60,000 nucleotides of DNA, taken from positions 2,260,001-2,320,000 of the forward strand of contig NC_045146.1 in assembly GCF_008831285.2 (NCBI RefSeq), given 5' to 3'. A program made the position numbers and the translations under genes. Source of the DNA: Nymphaea colorata. Its lineage: Eukaryota > Streptophyta > Magnoliopsida > Nymphaeales > Nymphaeaceae. The notes beneath the pieces are model-generated. The model searched no databases. It saw only the letters and a program-made list of their open reading frames with translations, and had not been told where the DNA came from. The first letter of the stretch is position 1, and each line of letters opens with the position of its first letter. Of the stretch, positions 1 to 13,960 are shown one piece after another.

Positions 1-3000
1 AGCCATACTAGAGCGGCAGGAGCTGAAGTCCATTAAGTGGACAGTGGGCGCAGTAAGTTTCTTCTTCTGCCTACCATTCTTCTTTAGTGTTTTAATTTCT
101 CCATTGAAGAAGATAAGAAGGCAGCTGGTTATCTAGTTTTTCAATGTCAATGCAGTAGCACAACACCAAGCATTTGCACACTTTGATTTCTGTGGTTTAC
201 TTTATTCTTGACAACTTCTTGTCACTCGGACAGCTAAAGAGTTCAAACAGAAGTTCATATGGTGACTGTTCATTTAGGCAATTGCCTTGCTTAGCGAACA
301 CTTTTCTACTTTATGCTTAATGAAAAGCGTCTCCTAATATATATATTCTGTTGAAAGGAAAAAAGGAAAAGCTTTTCTGTCTAGTTTCCATATTATTGTG
401 GTGAAAGTTAATTGATAGTCAGTAAATATTTAGGCATTTATTTCTTTCGGTTTCTTAAGAAATAATCAATTGGATTTGTTCGGACTCTCCATTTCTCAAT
501 CAAGAGCTTTTTTTTTTTTGGCCAGCCACCTAATTGGAAACTCTGATCGATTTGTGTTTATAGATAATACTACCAAAGAACTTTTTTGTGTGTTTAGTTT
601 GACGCTGTCAGTGGTCGGTGAGTTGTAAAGTTGTTTTCTTGGGAAAAATTCCAAAAAAAAACAAGGCAAATTGAAAGCAATTATTTTTTCAGCAAGAGAA
701 AGGAAGGTAGCCAATTAAAAATAAAATGTGAAAAATGTGAAAAATAAATATCTGGTATTAAAACCATTAAAAAAATATAAAAAACTTGACAACGTGAAAA
801 AATGGAAAAAACACTAAAAAATCATTTTTTTGCATTTCTTTTAAAAGTTTTCTTGGCTGACCTGTTTTTAACGTTTTTAACATGTTTTTTTCTTTTTCTT
901 TTTTCTTTGTTTTAAAAAAACACATTTTCTGTGGCTATGGCTTCTACTAGGAAAACTACAAATTGACTTTTTAATTATTCTTTAAACAAAATGTGTTTTT
1001 GCTCAAAAAACCTAACATGATCTTCGCTGATCAGTCTTCATTAAATTTGACTCGGTAGCTTCTGCTTAAAGGGTTAATGTTTGTAGGATTGGATCAGAAG
1101 GAAAACTCAACTACAGCTTGCCTTTGTTGTTGTGTATCAGATGTATTCTAATATTTCCTATAATTCTTGATAATCTTCCAAACTTTGCTCCTCAATATTA
1201 GGCAACCCTTTCATCCCAGTTCCATCTACACCTCTTGCTTTGCCTCTATTTCTGGCCGGTTCTCCTCACATGCTCCCCTCAAACAATTGTTTTGTGCTCC
1301 AATTTGAGAGAAAGCAATGAGAAGCGAAATCATGATCAAATGTGCATATTCTGCTTATATTTCAGTCACATTAGTGGCAATATCTGCAATACATGCTCTT
1401 TTAAATAAATGTTAGAAGATTAAGATGCCATATATATGCATGCTGGTCCGATGCACTATCGTCAACTTGTGCTTCAGACTAAGTTACCTCAAGAGGAATA
1501 AATGTTATTTAAGTCGGGAATGAACCAAATTCGCATTGGGTGTCAAATAAGATTTCAGAAGCAAAAACGTGCATCTTCCAAACTCACTTTCCTGCATAGG
1601 CGAGCATATATTGTATTTAGCAGGTTCTTATATTCATGATGTACTTCTCATCTTCTTCGCTTGCAGTCATTTTTATTCTCCTTTCCCTGCATATGCAAGC
1701 CTTTTGTTGGTAGGCACATTCAAATTTGAGACGATTTAAGATGCAAGAAATTAAACAGAAGAAGTGTTTATCTCAGAAACTGAAGTCTCTCTTTTCTTCA
1801 ATGGTGCGAGCAAGTTTTCAACTTTCCGGTGCCAAATTATAAGTTCTCATTTATGTATTATCAAACCACTTAGTTCCCTGTAAATATTTCATGTAGCATG
1901 AATTGTTGTTGTATGTTTGTGAAGGTACTATCCGACTTACTTGGAATCCAACTTACTTTGGTTCCTGTACCTTCAATTTTTGTTCATTCCTTGATGCCAT
2001 TCTATTGCAGGTGATGCCCTTTATTGGATTTTCTCTAGCATTGTTCTTGTTCTACAGTTTGGTGCCAATCTTGCTTAAGGTACGTTGACTAAACGTGTTG
2101 TCTGTTTCATTTGGTAGTTGAATTCAAAGATATCGTGTCCTACTAAATTGCCGTCCTTGGGTGATTGTCTGTTCTTCATATAATATGGCGACTTCAACAT
2201 TGGTTGAAAGCCATGTATTTAATCATAACGCAGAACGTTTTAGCTTCGGAAATCGATATTTTTCTTCTACTATCATTGATGAAATGCGTTCAATCTAAAT
2301 GCCTTACAATTATATGAGATGAACTCTTCTATTGTTATTTCTTTTGACCTGGTAGATCGAGTTGCATGCGTCAGGGTGGTGCATGCAAGAAATATGACAT
2401 AGCACTGGCCACTGGTTCTATGCTGCTGGGTGCGATCAAGTTTCATGTACTCGGTTCTGTTTCCTCATGTTAGAAATGAAAAAGAAGGACCGAGAAGGAG
2501 AGCTAATACCAAATGTTTATCCATTCATTTTAAGTATTTTTGCTTGTTACAATTTTCATTTGATCTCTCCCAATTTCGTACTTCGTCTTCGTAGTCTTAA
2601 TAGGAGGAAATTTGCAATTTTTTTCTTACCTTCAGGTTGCTATTATTTTCAAAATACTACAGATATTATAAAATTATATCAATATTACTAAATTCGTAAC
2701 CTTTTGTCCGCACCGCAGCAAGATGGTCCACTCCAAAAGGGGTTTGTGTTATGAAACCTTCATTGTCATGACCCAGTACAATAATCTTTTGAACCACAAA
2801 AAAGATCTCAAAGTTTGATCTGCGAAGGGCGAGGGGCATAGAGGGGGACTTCCGCCTCTTTTTAAGGCAGTAGAAAAATAACACTCGCCTGGGAAAAAAA
2901 TGACTAAAAGTAACCCTTTTCTTCCAGCTTTTATTTTGATTAAAGTTTATGGCAGTAGAAAAATAACCACTCGCCTGGGGAAAATAATGACTAAAGTAAC

Positions 3001-4511
3001 CCTTTTCTTCCAGCTTTTATTTTGATTAAGTTTACTTGTACTCTTCCCAATAAAGGGAGCTTCCAAATATTGTCTTGGTTCTGGTTGAGAACTTAGATTA
3101 GCTAAGGAGAGAGTACATATTGAAGATTAAGCTGCATGTGAAAATTATGATGCACCCGTTTTAGTATTGTTGTTGTTGTAAAATAATTTAGCATGCTTGT
3201 AGTCATCGCCATGGATGCATGCCGTCATTCATCCTTTTTATATACTTCCCAACTTTTTACTTTAATCACCCACTGTTGAAAAGAACGAAAATGGGCAAAG
3301 TTACCTTCAAATATTTGGGGTTCATCATGACGGAAAGCCAAATTCATGAGCAAGCAAGATTGCAACAGCCACAAGGTCTAGGATAATACATTTAAATAAC
3401 TTTATTTTACTGTAGCCTTGGAAATATACTTCCCCCTCTGACATTGGGAAGATTCAACCTCCACCATTAACAGCACAATGAAAGTTTTTGGTTCTGAAAT
3501 TCTCAAAAGGTAAAGAAAGGTACTGATATGCACAGCAACCTCCAATAGCTGAACACCGAACAACCAATTATTGAAACCAAATTTTTGTACCGTGTATACT
3601 AATGTTTCCTCAAACCTGAGCACATAGATTTCAGTTTTACTGAGGACATGTTCTTCATATTTGTTTAGTTTCTTTAGGTTCTAAATTTGGGAGAAACTCT
3701 TTAATCTTGTACCAACAAGAAAAAATTCCCTTCATCACAATTTTCTGCATTTTCAGATTTGCACAAGTTATGTTAGTAAGAACGCAAGTGCATAAGATCT
3801 GGAATATCAGGGTTCAAAGCCATAGGCAAGAAGTGGGTGCTTAACACAACGCTATCAATCTTGAGACCAAATCTTTCTTGTTTGGTTCTATCTCTGTCTG
3901 CAGTTGAGAATAGATCTTGATCACCCCGTTTTGCATGTGTGGCAAGTTCACAAGAGGAGAAAACGATGATGCGTTTGACTATAGAGCTCATTATCTTGAT
4001 TTTCGCCTAGATCTAGAATTTCAGTGGTCTCATTCTTATTTCTTTTGCAGATAAGCGGATCTACGATGCTTAATCTTTCATTACTTACAGCAGATGCATG
4101 GTCTGTTCTCATTCGCATTTTTGTGTATCACCAAAAGGTGGGCTCCTCATAAACTTCATGCTCTTCTTCAATAAGTATATATTATATTAAAATCTCAGCG
4201 TTCTAGCTCCAACCATCATGAAATCATGCCTTGCAGGTTGACTGGATGTATTTCCTTGCATTTTTCATGGTCAGCTCTGGAATCATAATTTTCTCATGGT
4301 ATGTCAACACTCATTTCCACTTTTCTCAAAGACGTTGCATCACTTTATGAAGCTGGGGAATGCTGAATAAGAATTTGAAAACAGGGCTTCCAGAGAGAAG
4401 ATAGCGGCACCTGATGGACAAAACAGCCTCCAACTCAGTGAAAGAGATGAGGAGGATGGCCAACGAAACACTAACACTTATGCCCCACGATTTGCGACAC
4501 CAAAAACATAA
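1..4511 (+). CDS. SLC35F1/F2-like (DUF914) membrane transporter, 3' part
   Basis: This is the C-terminal part of a multi-pass transporter of the drug/metabolite transporter superfamily; the 5' part lies outside the window. Five exons are visible: 2-52 (partial), 2011-2079, 4051-4137, 4237-4298 and 4385-4511, with stop TAA at 4509-4511. All introns are GT-AG and phases join. The peptide starts ILERQELKSIKWTVGA, followed by hydrophobic helices (FIGFSLALFLFYSLVPILL; the segment with GSTMLNLSLLTADAWSVLI; WMYFLAFFMVSSGIIIFSW) and a charged hydrophilic tail of about 40 residues ending FATPKT. The SGSTMLNLSLLT segment and the VDW before the last helix are typical of plant DUF914/SLC35F proteins. Substrate is unknown for most plant members; a Golgi or other endomembrane location is family knowledge, not visible here. 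Introns 1 and 2 are about 2 kb each. Family call is secure, substrate is not. Confidence 0.85.
2866..3035. repeat. 85-bp direct tandem duplication in transporter intron 2
   Basis: Two adjacent copies begin at 2866 and 2951 with GGCAGTAGAAAAATAA and end in a TTTTATTTTGATTAA stretch. They differ by a few single-base indels. Copy number is two and the block lies wholly within the intron 2080-4050. Confidence 0.85.
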
Positions 4512-6236
4512 GCATTATCTAGTCGTCCACCACTGCAAGTCATATCCATGGGTTCAATTTGAGAAGAAGGCCTTTTCTTCTCCTCCTTCTTCCTCCCTCG
4601 CTTTTTTTTCTGTTTTCTTGTCATTTCTGCTTTGATTTCTGTTTTGGTTTCCTTTTCTTTGAAGCTGTTTAAAGAAGATATGCTTTTCAGCTAAGAAAAC
4701 ATATGCGGTTTGCTACTTCAAGTTTACCCCGCCATGTAACTGCTTTGAAATGGGAAGGCGTTCTCCATTACGGAGAACAGGTCTGCATTCGGTTGGCCTC
4801 CGTCATGTACAGGTCATGCATGGTTTGTGCAGGAACGTTTCAGCAGTGGTTGAGTTTTGTTATGACAATCCAGTAAAGGTTCCAAAGCCATGGCTTAAGC
4901 TTTGTGGGACATACTCCACAATTTCCTTTCGTTTTTTTCTCGTTTAGCGTTCAACGTGAAGAAAATGGTACCTTGGTGCAGCTTCTTTTTAAAGATGAGT
5001 AGGTGAAAATAAGTATGCTTCTCCACAGGTCCATGCTCCCCTCGTTTTTAGTAGAATATTGTTCTCATTTTTTAGCACTCTTCATAGAACCCTCTGTATC
5101 AATGAGAACCGAAAGTCAAATATCCCAGCGAAAAGACACTAAAAGTGACAAAACATGATCCAGCAAGCTTGAAATGAAACCAAAGTATGATCCGAACGCT
5201 AGTGTGAATATAAGGGCGCAACAGCCTTAGAAAGCAGGCGAGTGATTATGACCCGACACCAAGGACTGTTTTATAAACTGCCCACAGGAGACCTCAAACT
5301 GCTAGTCAACGATAACAGGTTCCCAAGAAATTAAGTTCTCAATTTCCATGTTAGATTTCTTTAACATATGAGAATAGGAGAATGTTCTTACACTAGTTTA
5401 TTGTCAATCGGATCATCACCCGAAGATATTTATATTTCTGTTGAATGTTCGACTTCGTAATCAAGTTACATGATAAATATATATCTTCAGTACAATCAAA
5501 GGACTAAGCATGTGAAGTCACAAGTTTGCAACAGAACCAGTGAGTGGAATCATGTCCGAATGATAAGATCAGCGCCTCCACTCCTACCGTAATTAAGAGA
5601 CATGGAGACAGCTGAAAGTTCAGGATGAAAAGGTTGAAGTTATCTTCATAAGACAGTGTTTTACTTGTTAATGTGCATATGCAAACATTCCTGTATCCTG
5701 CAAAAGGAAAAGGATCCCTCACTTTAGAACTACATTAATCAATTTTCAGACTCTAATAGTATGAAGTATGAACAGACAAATAACAATGCAGGAGATGTTA
5801 ACAATCTGCCCCCCAGCGGAAGCCAAAAATGGTAACAATTGAACGTAAGGGTAAGGGGAAATGGGAATAAACTGCCGGCCCGGAACTGGATCAACTTCTG
5901 GAAAGGGCAATGAATAAGATGCATGAATCTGGATTATCATATGAGGGCAAACGGCACATGCAAGGAAAAGGCAAAAAAGAAAAAGGAGAAAGGAGGCCCC
6001 TAACACTTGCTTCAAATAGAAGCAACATGGCTGGCACAGTAAATCCAAACTCAAGAGCCAAACTGAATATGCTAAACCCAGTCCACGAAAAACGTGCAAA
6101 AATCCCCAGACTCGGGAGCTGAACTGACTCTCTCAGACCAATCCACACTTCCACAGAAAACGTGTGCAACAATGAAGACACATTTGAGGGGGCAAATGAA
6201 CATACCTATTTACAAACTTACCCAATCTTTTGGGGC
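4512..6236. other. Convergent 3' flanks of transporter and LCAT3 genes
   Basis: This stretch lies between two stop codons facing each other, the transporter's at 4511 and LCAT3's at 6237. It should contain both 3' untranslated regions; polyadenylation sites cannot be placed with confidence. Open frames at 5746-6181 on the minus strand are hydrophobic and resemble nothing I recognise, so I read them as chance frames in the LCAT3 3' UTR or spacer. Confidence 0.5.
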
Positions 6237-9200
6237 TTAAAATAAGGAAACATCGGCCACTTTAAGATTCCTTGCATATTTAGGCTTCCTTAATTGTGTT
6301 ATTTGACCAACTCCTAGCCACTGTTTTATGCACTCAAACACCTTTTCATTGTTCAACAATCCCCTATGAGATGCTTGAACTCCAACGCGAGCAATTGCTG
6401 CTAAACCATCAGCCTGATTTGAAAACAAAGATCAAACGGCACAACTTCAGACTCATTTGAATTGGCAATACCTAGTCAAAAATTGAAATTCATTTAAATT
6501 GATGACACCCTGTTCAAGTGTGGTAAAACAGCGTTAAGTAATGCCTAATATTTGGGGCAACTGAAAAGTAATTCATAATTTCATATGCATACCAAACTAG
6601 CACCAAAGCAAAAGGAAACAAGGAATCACATCATGACTACCATCATATGATGAAGGATCTATCTGATAACATAGCATGCATTCGAGAGGAACAGTAAAAA
6701 GACCAATTGGTTTATGAAAGTGGAAAACAGATTGACCCATATTTAAATACTAAAAAGGTAAAAAACCCACTGCATATCTTTCACTGGTTCCTAGGATAGC
6801 TTTCTATGATTTTCTATTTTTCCAAGAGGTATGACATTCTTAAACATCAAGAAACTTAATAACTAGATGACAGCAAAAGACTAAGGAATGCTCATTTGCA
6901 TTAAAACATAATAACTCAAACTCTAAAAGAAACTGAAGATATTTTTGTTCACATGCTTCCATTAAACCATTCTGCACAGGCATGTAGTTCATAAACTAAA
7001 GTGCAAGGATGACAACGAAGGTAACACTGAATTTGTGCTAATAGATTAGGCAGTGACTGATACCCTTGAATTGAATGGAACAGAGTAAAATTACGGTGAA
7101 ACATTATTTTGGAAAATTAAAATTACATCAACCACATGCACAGTTGCACTGACACAAACTGTTAATACTGATAGCTTTTCAGAATTCATGGACAAGGCAC
7201 TCAGCACGATGGAAAGCAGATTCTTGAAAAGCCATAACAATTCAAATCAGCTATGCTGAGAATGAATGAACACACACACATCACATACAATTATTTCTTC
7301 TAAAGAGTTCAGTTATTATAATTGATATTATTATTATCATTTTCACAAATATCATTCTCAGAGTTTTTAATGCAAGGTTCTTTTCTGGTATTAATCAGGA
7401 TTTTTTTTTTTGTTGGAAAACCTTGGCAAATTCAAAAATTTTTAAAATACAAAAAATATATATAAAATAATACAAAACCCGGAGTTTCTTTTACTAATTT
7501 TCTTACAAAAAATATTGATAAAAATTCAAAAGTTTTAACAATATGCCAAATGAAACTTCAAATAGAAATTATTTTCTTTCTGAAAAAAGGAAAAATGGAA
7601 AACACTTTTTTCTTTTGGATTTTTTTTTAAATATCCTGATTTTCACCTTTTATTAATTTTTTATTTCATGTTTTTCTTTAGGAAAACACCGACATCCATG
7701 ACAGTGATTATTACTACGCTATTACCATGCTACTGCTTTGCCTATTCCTTTTGTATCTTTCTTCTTTCGAATGGTTTTTTATTTTTTTTTCAATTCACAA
7801 AAATGATCAATGGCACCAGCTAGTCACTAGTCCAAACGGCTAGTGTTATAGGCTTCTAGCCTCTAGGACTACCCAAGTGGTTAGTCATGGCTCCACTTCT
7901 ATACATAAATATGGGTTTGCCCATTCATTCAATGCCTTTTTATGCAGTGGCCAGGATAGGTATAGACATGTGCAGACAGCTGTTTTCATAAACTCACCCA
8001 TTTTCAACAGTGGGCCAGGTCTCGCTATATAGCATATTCCCTTGGACCTGGCCTAAAGATCTAACTCTAGCCCTCTCTCATGTCCCTGAGGCCTGACTAA
8101 AGCTTTTTAGTGCAGCTAAAAAACTTCTGAGTCCAACTGCTCTTAAGCATTTCAACAATAATGTTCCTTATCTTTCTAAATGTTTATGTGTTCCTTAATG
8201 AACTCCTGCTCTTCTGGTCATTCTTGTTGTTCTGCGATATGTTTCTTGAACCCTATCTTATGTAGTGCTTCTCTCTTAAGCGTATTTATCCTGCTCCTAG
8301 ACCTTGTAATTGTACCATGTGAACAATTAGCAATCAACTGTTTCAACTTTCAACATACAACAGCCACAGACAGGAGTAGGGGTAAAACATGTAACACAAT
8401 GTCAAAAAAAAGGAAGATGTGTTGTCAAATGACTTAAGTTGAACGAGAGAATCTACGGGTTATTTAGGAAATTTTTAGGTAAAATTGTGACATGCAATAC
8501 CTACAATTTATGATTTGGAGTTTCTTTCCTCAACTCCAAAGTAACACTGAACTTTCAAAGAGTAGCATTAATTGCACTAGGAAAAAGATGGCACCACATG
8601 AGAAAAGGAAGTAACTATGCATAGTCAAAATTTAAGTTGAAAGAGAGTACCTATGAGTTCTTTAGGAAAATTACTAGGCAAAATTATGACATCCAACACC
8701 TAGAAGGTATGACTTGGAGTTTCTTTCTTCAATTCCAAGTAGAAACTGGCCTCCCTTTCAAAGGGTAACATTAACTAGATAAAGGAAAAAAAAAAAAAGC
8801 ATCACATGTAAACAATGTCAAAAGGAAATAACTAAAATGCCAAAACTTGCAGTCCACACTTCTCAACGTGCACAAAGCGCATGTGATATATGTACAAAAT
8901 TACAAATTGATACAAGAACTTTTCCATACAAGCAGTGAAAGGTAGCAATTATATTGCTAGCAATTTAAATTTCTCACCATCGCTGATTCAGCAGGAACAG
9001 TTCCATCACCATCAACAAATGAGTAGTTTGGCTGCATGAAGACAATCAAAATAAGATGTTATTCGCCAAAATACTAAAAAGAGCTGGAGATTTTTACAAT
9101 CATCCCATTTACCATGGAGTGACATATCTTTGAATAATCATCAAGGGGAGAACTCTCAGATCCATAGCTGCATTAAACAAAATAAGTATGGCATCCATTT

Positions 9201-12200
9201 TTGAAAGGAATACTAGAAAAAGAGACAAAATTTGCTTGACATACCAGATGTTAAAAGGTGTATCAAATGACGTGCCAAATATATTGTAAAAGCTCACGCT
9301 CTCAGGTAGTTGAGCATTGGTGAGTATTCTGCGGGTTTCAGTTGACCATTTGAAAATGGAAGAATTGAAAGGAAGAGGTACTGATTTTCCATTATATGTC
9401 AGCTGCAATTATTTAAACAAAGATAAGTCCAGTAAATACTAAAACACAAAAGTTCAGCAAAAAAAGTGAAAAGGAAAACGGTGGCAAAAATTGAAGTTAT
9501 GAGCGAGTGCAAAATCAGTGAGTTGACCATTTATTCTTCTGTAGTTTGCAGTTTTGCAAAATTTCGAATAGCAATTTAAGGATTGCAATTCAGTCTCACC
9601 ACGGCCTCAATGATCTGTCATCATATGGACAAATAATGCAGTGAAAAAGCAAATATAAGAAATTTGGCCCTGTGAACTAATCAGGGTTACTGGAAGCTTC
9701 AGCATGACAAAAGGAGTATGAATTCCTGAAAACTCAGTTCATTTTATGACATTGTGACAGAGAATTAAATGTTCCCCATTCCATTCTATTTTATATTTCA
9801 CTTTCTTCTTCACTTCTGGCATCAATTGCATCCAGTTCCCTTTCTGAATATGCTTGGTTCCTTAGTTGCTCTTGGTTTAAGTAACAGTTTTTGTTTGTGC
9901 CTTTCCATTCACCTCATTTTTCCCTTATGAGATCTCGGCTCTTCGGAATGGTTGGAGACAGCAAAAATTTCAGGTCTTCTACTTTCCACTGTTACTTTGC
10001 ATATTGTTTCATGCTCCTACTTCACAGTTCAGGCAGCCATGATCAAATAATCTACCAAACTAATGCCTTCTTAATACCACCATCTGATGACATCCCTATG
10101 GCAACCACACCAAGAATGTCAAACCATATATTCATATTTTATGACAATCACCAGATGAAGACCAACAAGGCATTCCTCTTATGATCCTCTTTTTCTTGAG
10201 GATGGTAGCCTTTCTATTTCCACTTGAAAGTGCATGCATCTTTAAACATGTATACTTTTAGAGCAACATAAGGAAACAAATCGAGTCCGGACCATGTCCA
10301 TAATTACTCATACATCTTTGTCCCTTCATTTCCAAAGTCCTTGTATTATTGTCCCTACCAAGTCATATGTATGTGATTTCCACCTAAGTAGCATGGATTG
10401 TATAGGCTTTGACATGAAATGCCTTTTCTCCTGCTTTTTACAATTTGAATGCACAAACAACAATAATGCTTGTTTGCAATAGGACAAAGTAGCCCAGCAG
10501 ACAAGTAACACTTAAAGTCATGAAAATAGATAGGGAAAAACCACCCAATGCGACATCTTCACCTATCCACAAGCACATTTCTATCAGCTCCACGAAGGGA
10601 TGAATGTAATATAGCAAGCTGCAGTATTAGCCGAATGCATATTAACTGATTCAAATATCAATCATAACAGATAGTGCACTATATATGTTCAGAAGTTATT
10701 GTACCTCATTGTCACGCAATGCTTCTTCAAACAGAGAAACACTGTCTGAGGAATTAAATGTCTCCAGTTTTCCAACAGAAGAACCTTTGGAGTCGGATTG
10801 CTTTCTCCAAACTTGAATAAGAGGTTCACATTTCCACGTGAAATCTGGATTTGGTAGCATCTCATACACGGATGGGCATTCAACCAACTTTGTATTGAAG
10901 AAATGGCAAATAGAAAAAAAAAGAAAAGAAAAGTGAACTAGTGGTCCCATAGAAGAAAGCGTTTAGTCACATACTAACTATCATTTAGCCCTATTCAACC
11001 ATGCACCACAATTTCCCAACCAGAACAAAAATAAATGAATCTCAGAAAAATGGCAAAACAAGAACTGGACAAGTTTATGTATCCTTATCAGAACCAGGAA
11101 GCATGCTGAAAACTTTTGTGCTCGAAAGATGTATGGGCTGCAACAAGATGCCCGGAAAGCACCAAATACACATCCAAAACAGAAAAACACAAGGAAAAAA
11201 GCCACTTGAAGATAAAGAGGACGCAAAAACAATTCTAAAGTTTGACAAACACAAAATCAATGAAAACATACGAATGTAGAGATATTGGTCAACTGCGTAT
11301 ATCAGGAACTAAGTTAAGATGCTTCTGTACCTCAAGTTGCACTTGTAATTGTTAATATATTCTTTAACATTAGTATTTTCAGGAGAACCTAATATATATA
11401 TATATCGTGTGTGTCTTCCATTTATACCTTTCTCAACTCTATGATCTATCTGCTTGAATTTTAATTAATAAATGGGAAATACATCTTCTCTATGGTAAAG
11501 AAAGCATGGCAATCCGAAACTCTCATATCGCAGATGGGGTGGTATTAGGAGGAGATGAATGCAGGTTCCCCAACATTATGAAAGGTATAGCTTTTAGCCT
11601 TCTACAAACAAAGTAAGAACTTACTGTAGACAGGAACAAAGAGGATGCTGAATGACTTCGTGTAAGGAAAAACCATGGAAGATAGTCATGTCCAGAAAAT
11701 CATAAATTTGGTACTTGAAGATTTTTATTGACATGAATAAGAAGGTAAAATGCCACTTTCTTTTTTGTTTCATACTTTCATTTATTGCCAAGCTGGTTAT
11801 GTGCACGAGTTGAGGGACCTCTTAAATAATTGTTTGTGCAAAAAATTTATTTTCCTTTTCTGTGCATGCTGGCTTTTGTGGGTCTTGATCACCTGATGGA
11901 CAATGTTAGGATTCAACATATCCTGCGATTTTTAGTTTTACAAATAAGGAAATGTCATGCAACATCAACAGCACATGGTACAGTACACAAGGGAAAATGC
12001 ATGGAATAATGAATTACCAGTTGATGCATCGCCCATCTAGAAACAAACAAGAAGCTCTCAAAACCATAAACGAACTGAAGTCCTGTTAAAAGTGAATCAT
12101 TAATGCATCCTGGGGCACCTGTTATAACACAACGATTGACCTGAGTTCATTTCGATCAATCAGCCTAAAGACATGTATGCAATACTTATAATCCACCAAA

Positions 12201-13666
12201 GTTAAAAGAGAATTCTCAAACAGTCCGAAATATGTATTAAACGGAATCAGTAGTATTACAGTGGACGTTACCTTGAAAAGGGCAAGCAATACAGATCCAC
12301 TTATTGACATACTTCTCAAATATCTAAAAACAACCACCATGCACAATTTTGTCAAGCACCTGTACTAAAATAATACCTAAACTTATCTTACATAAACTGA
12401 AAAATGGCCAGATTGTAACCACAACCATACATCTTTATGAAGTGATATGAAACATAAGACCAGCAATCCACCCATTGAATGGGAGATTATATTGACTTTC
12501 TTCCCCCCAGAAGCTTTGTAGGCAGTTTCCAGCTTCACTTTCAATCCATGAATGACCTCTTCAGTCCTACACAACGTGATTAAGAAAAAACCGGAAAATT
12601 AACTTCTATATGATGCTACAAAATTTATCACGTTAATATTAGCTTGATTGTAACTGGAACTATTTCAACTTCAGATACTTTACTAAATGAGGAAGCGTGA
12701 ATCACACAGAGACACACAAGACATTTAACTGGAAATGGTCTAAGATTTTAGCTCCTCACTTCTCAGTGTTATGTATTCGAGACTGAATACCTATTGCTTT
12801 GTCTGAAGTCATAACCATAGCCAAACAGCGTGGTCCCCTTCTCATATCCGCACTCAACAAGCATATCAATGAGGTAATGGAAATGATAAACATCAGTGAG
12901 ATGTACCAACTTTACCCACTGAAACAAAAAAAAAAACTGATCGTCAGAAACAATATAAAGCTATCATGTGACAGAAACATCTACAAGTAGCTCACCAAGC
13001 ACTAAGAGGTCATGTCTAAGAGGGCCAGACATAAGATGGGAAAAAGGACACTTTATTTATCATGTTGCAACACTAAATCAGCAGAAAGGGAAGTAAACTT
13101 GGTGGGTATCTATGGTTTGAAAAAAAAAACACAGAGACACTGGCCTAAGTTCATAGTAAGATTTACGCTTGTGAATTGGATAAACTAACACACAGACACA
13201 GACATACACATATCATATATTATTTATTTCTAGGCAGAAGAAGCTCACCCATGCAGGGTCTAAAATGTCAATCGCATAGAGCCCATGGTCATCTTCTGGG
13301 ACGACAATTTCGATATTGGGATCCAACGACTCCGTATAACCTTAAACGCCAGCATCTCACCCAGTCAGAAAATTCCCCAAACACGTTCCCGAAAGAAACT
13401 TAGTGAAATGGACAAGAAAAAATAAACATGAAGGAGGAACGGAGGAATTTACCCGTTTTGGGATTATAGAGGGACCAGAGCTTACGCTTGAATTCGAGGT
13501 TGGCTAAGATTATCCTCACCCAAACCCTAGACTCGCCGCCGTTATTCTTGCTCCTGGCATTGAGGATGGACCCCCCCATGCCGGAGACGAGCAGGACAGG
13601 CTCGAGACTCCGCTGGAGGCGGACCCTCCGGCGTCTCGGAAACCCAGAGAACCACGTCCCGAACAT
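6237..13666 (-). CDS. LCAT3: LCAT3-type phospholipase A1 (lecithin:cholesterol acyltransferase family)
   Basis: Complete gene, 449 aa in 11 exons on the minus strand: 13666-13453, 13340-13249, 12918-12791, 12566-12431, 12323-12272, 12118-12018, 10887-10705, 9402-9245, 9167-9113, 9031-8978, 6413-6237. All junctions are GT-AG and every phase joins. The start ATG at 13666-13664 is the first in frame and gives an N-terminus like Arabidopsis LCAT3 (447 aa), with EPVLLVSGMGGSIL soon after. The nucleophile is Ser175 in ISHSMGGL; the acid is Asp382 in VDGDGTVP; the His is His407 in ASHRGLL. From memory the Arabidopsis triad is Ser177/Asp384/His409, so spacing is preserved exactly. Plant LCAT3 hydrolyses the sn-1 acyl chain of phospholipids rather than esterifying sterols. 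The N-terminus (FPRRRRVRLQR) is basic, with no evident signal peptide. Intron 10 (6414-8977) is the longest. The gene looks intact. Confidence 0.93.
7395..7690. repeat. AT-rich low-complexity stretch in LCAT3 intron 10
   Basis: A-rich runs (AAAATACAAAAAATATAT) are followed by T-rich runs, giving a loosely self-complementary block. A similar A-then-T block lies at about 730-960 in transporter intron 1. No coding signal is seen. It may be a decayed element, but its ends are not visible. Confidence 0.35.
8397..8830. repeat. Tandem duplication, ~198-bp period, in LCAT3 intron 10
   Basis: Two imperfect copies each run from an ACAATGTCAAAA start through TTAAGTTGAA.GAGAG, TTTAGGAAA, CTTGGAGTTTCTTTC-like and a TTCAAAG block. 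The TTAAGTTG landmark occurs at 8434 and 8632. The ACAATGTCAAAA start of a third copy is seen near 8812. Copies differ by roughly one base in six, so the duplication is old. It is entirely intronic. Confidence 0.75.
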
Positions 13667-13960
13667 CTCCCCGACCAAGAACCAGGAGCTTGCGGTCGAA
13701 GAAGAATATAGAAACGGGGAGGCGGAGGGGAAGAAGAGGTGGTGGCGGCAGTAGAAATGACAGTGGTAGAGGCGGGGAAGGGAACGCCATTACGTCGCTG
13801 TCGCAACATGTGCCTGCTGACGGTTGGGAGGAGAGGTGCCTCTCTGACCGGACGGTGCGGCGGACCAGACCGGAGGCCTTCTCGACTCCGATTCCCGAAT
13901 ATCTCTCTCTCTCTCTCTCTCTCTCTCGGCAGCCAAGTGATGACATGCTGGGATTCAGTG
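13667..13960 (-). promoter_or_regulatory. LCAT3 5' leader and proximal flank with CT/GA tract
   Basis: Sequence directly upstream of the LCAT3 start is GC-rich, then holds a CT run at 13903-13927 (GA-rich in the gene's sense). Such tracts are common in plant 5' leaders and core promoters. Long open frames here on both strands (for example 13516-13992 minus) are composition artefacts overlapping exon 1. No TATA box or transcription start could be assigned. Confidence 0.45.

Noticed and set aside
5746-6181. Hydrophobic minus-strand open frames downstream of LCAT3
   Set aside because: They follow the LCAT3 stop, show no known motif, and fit a 3' UTR or spacer better than a gene.
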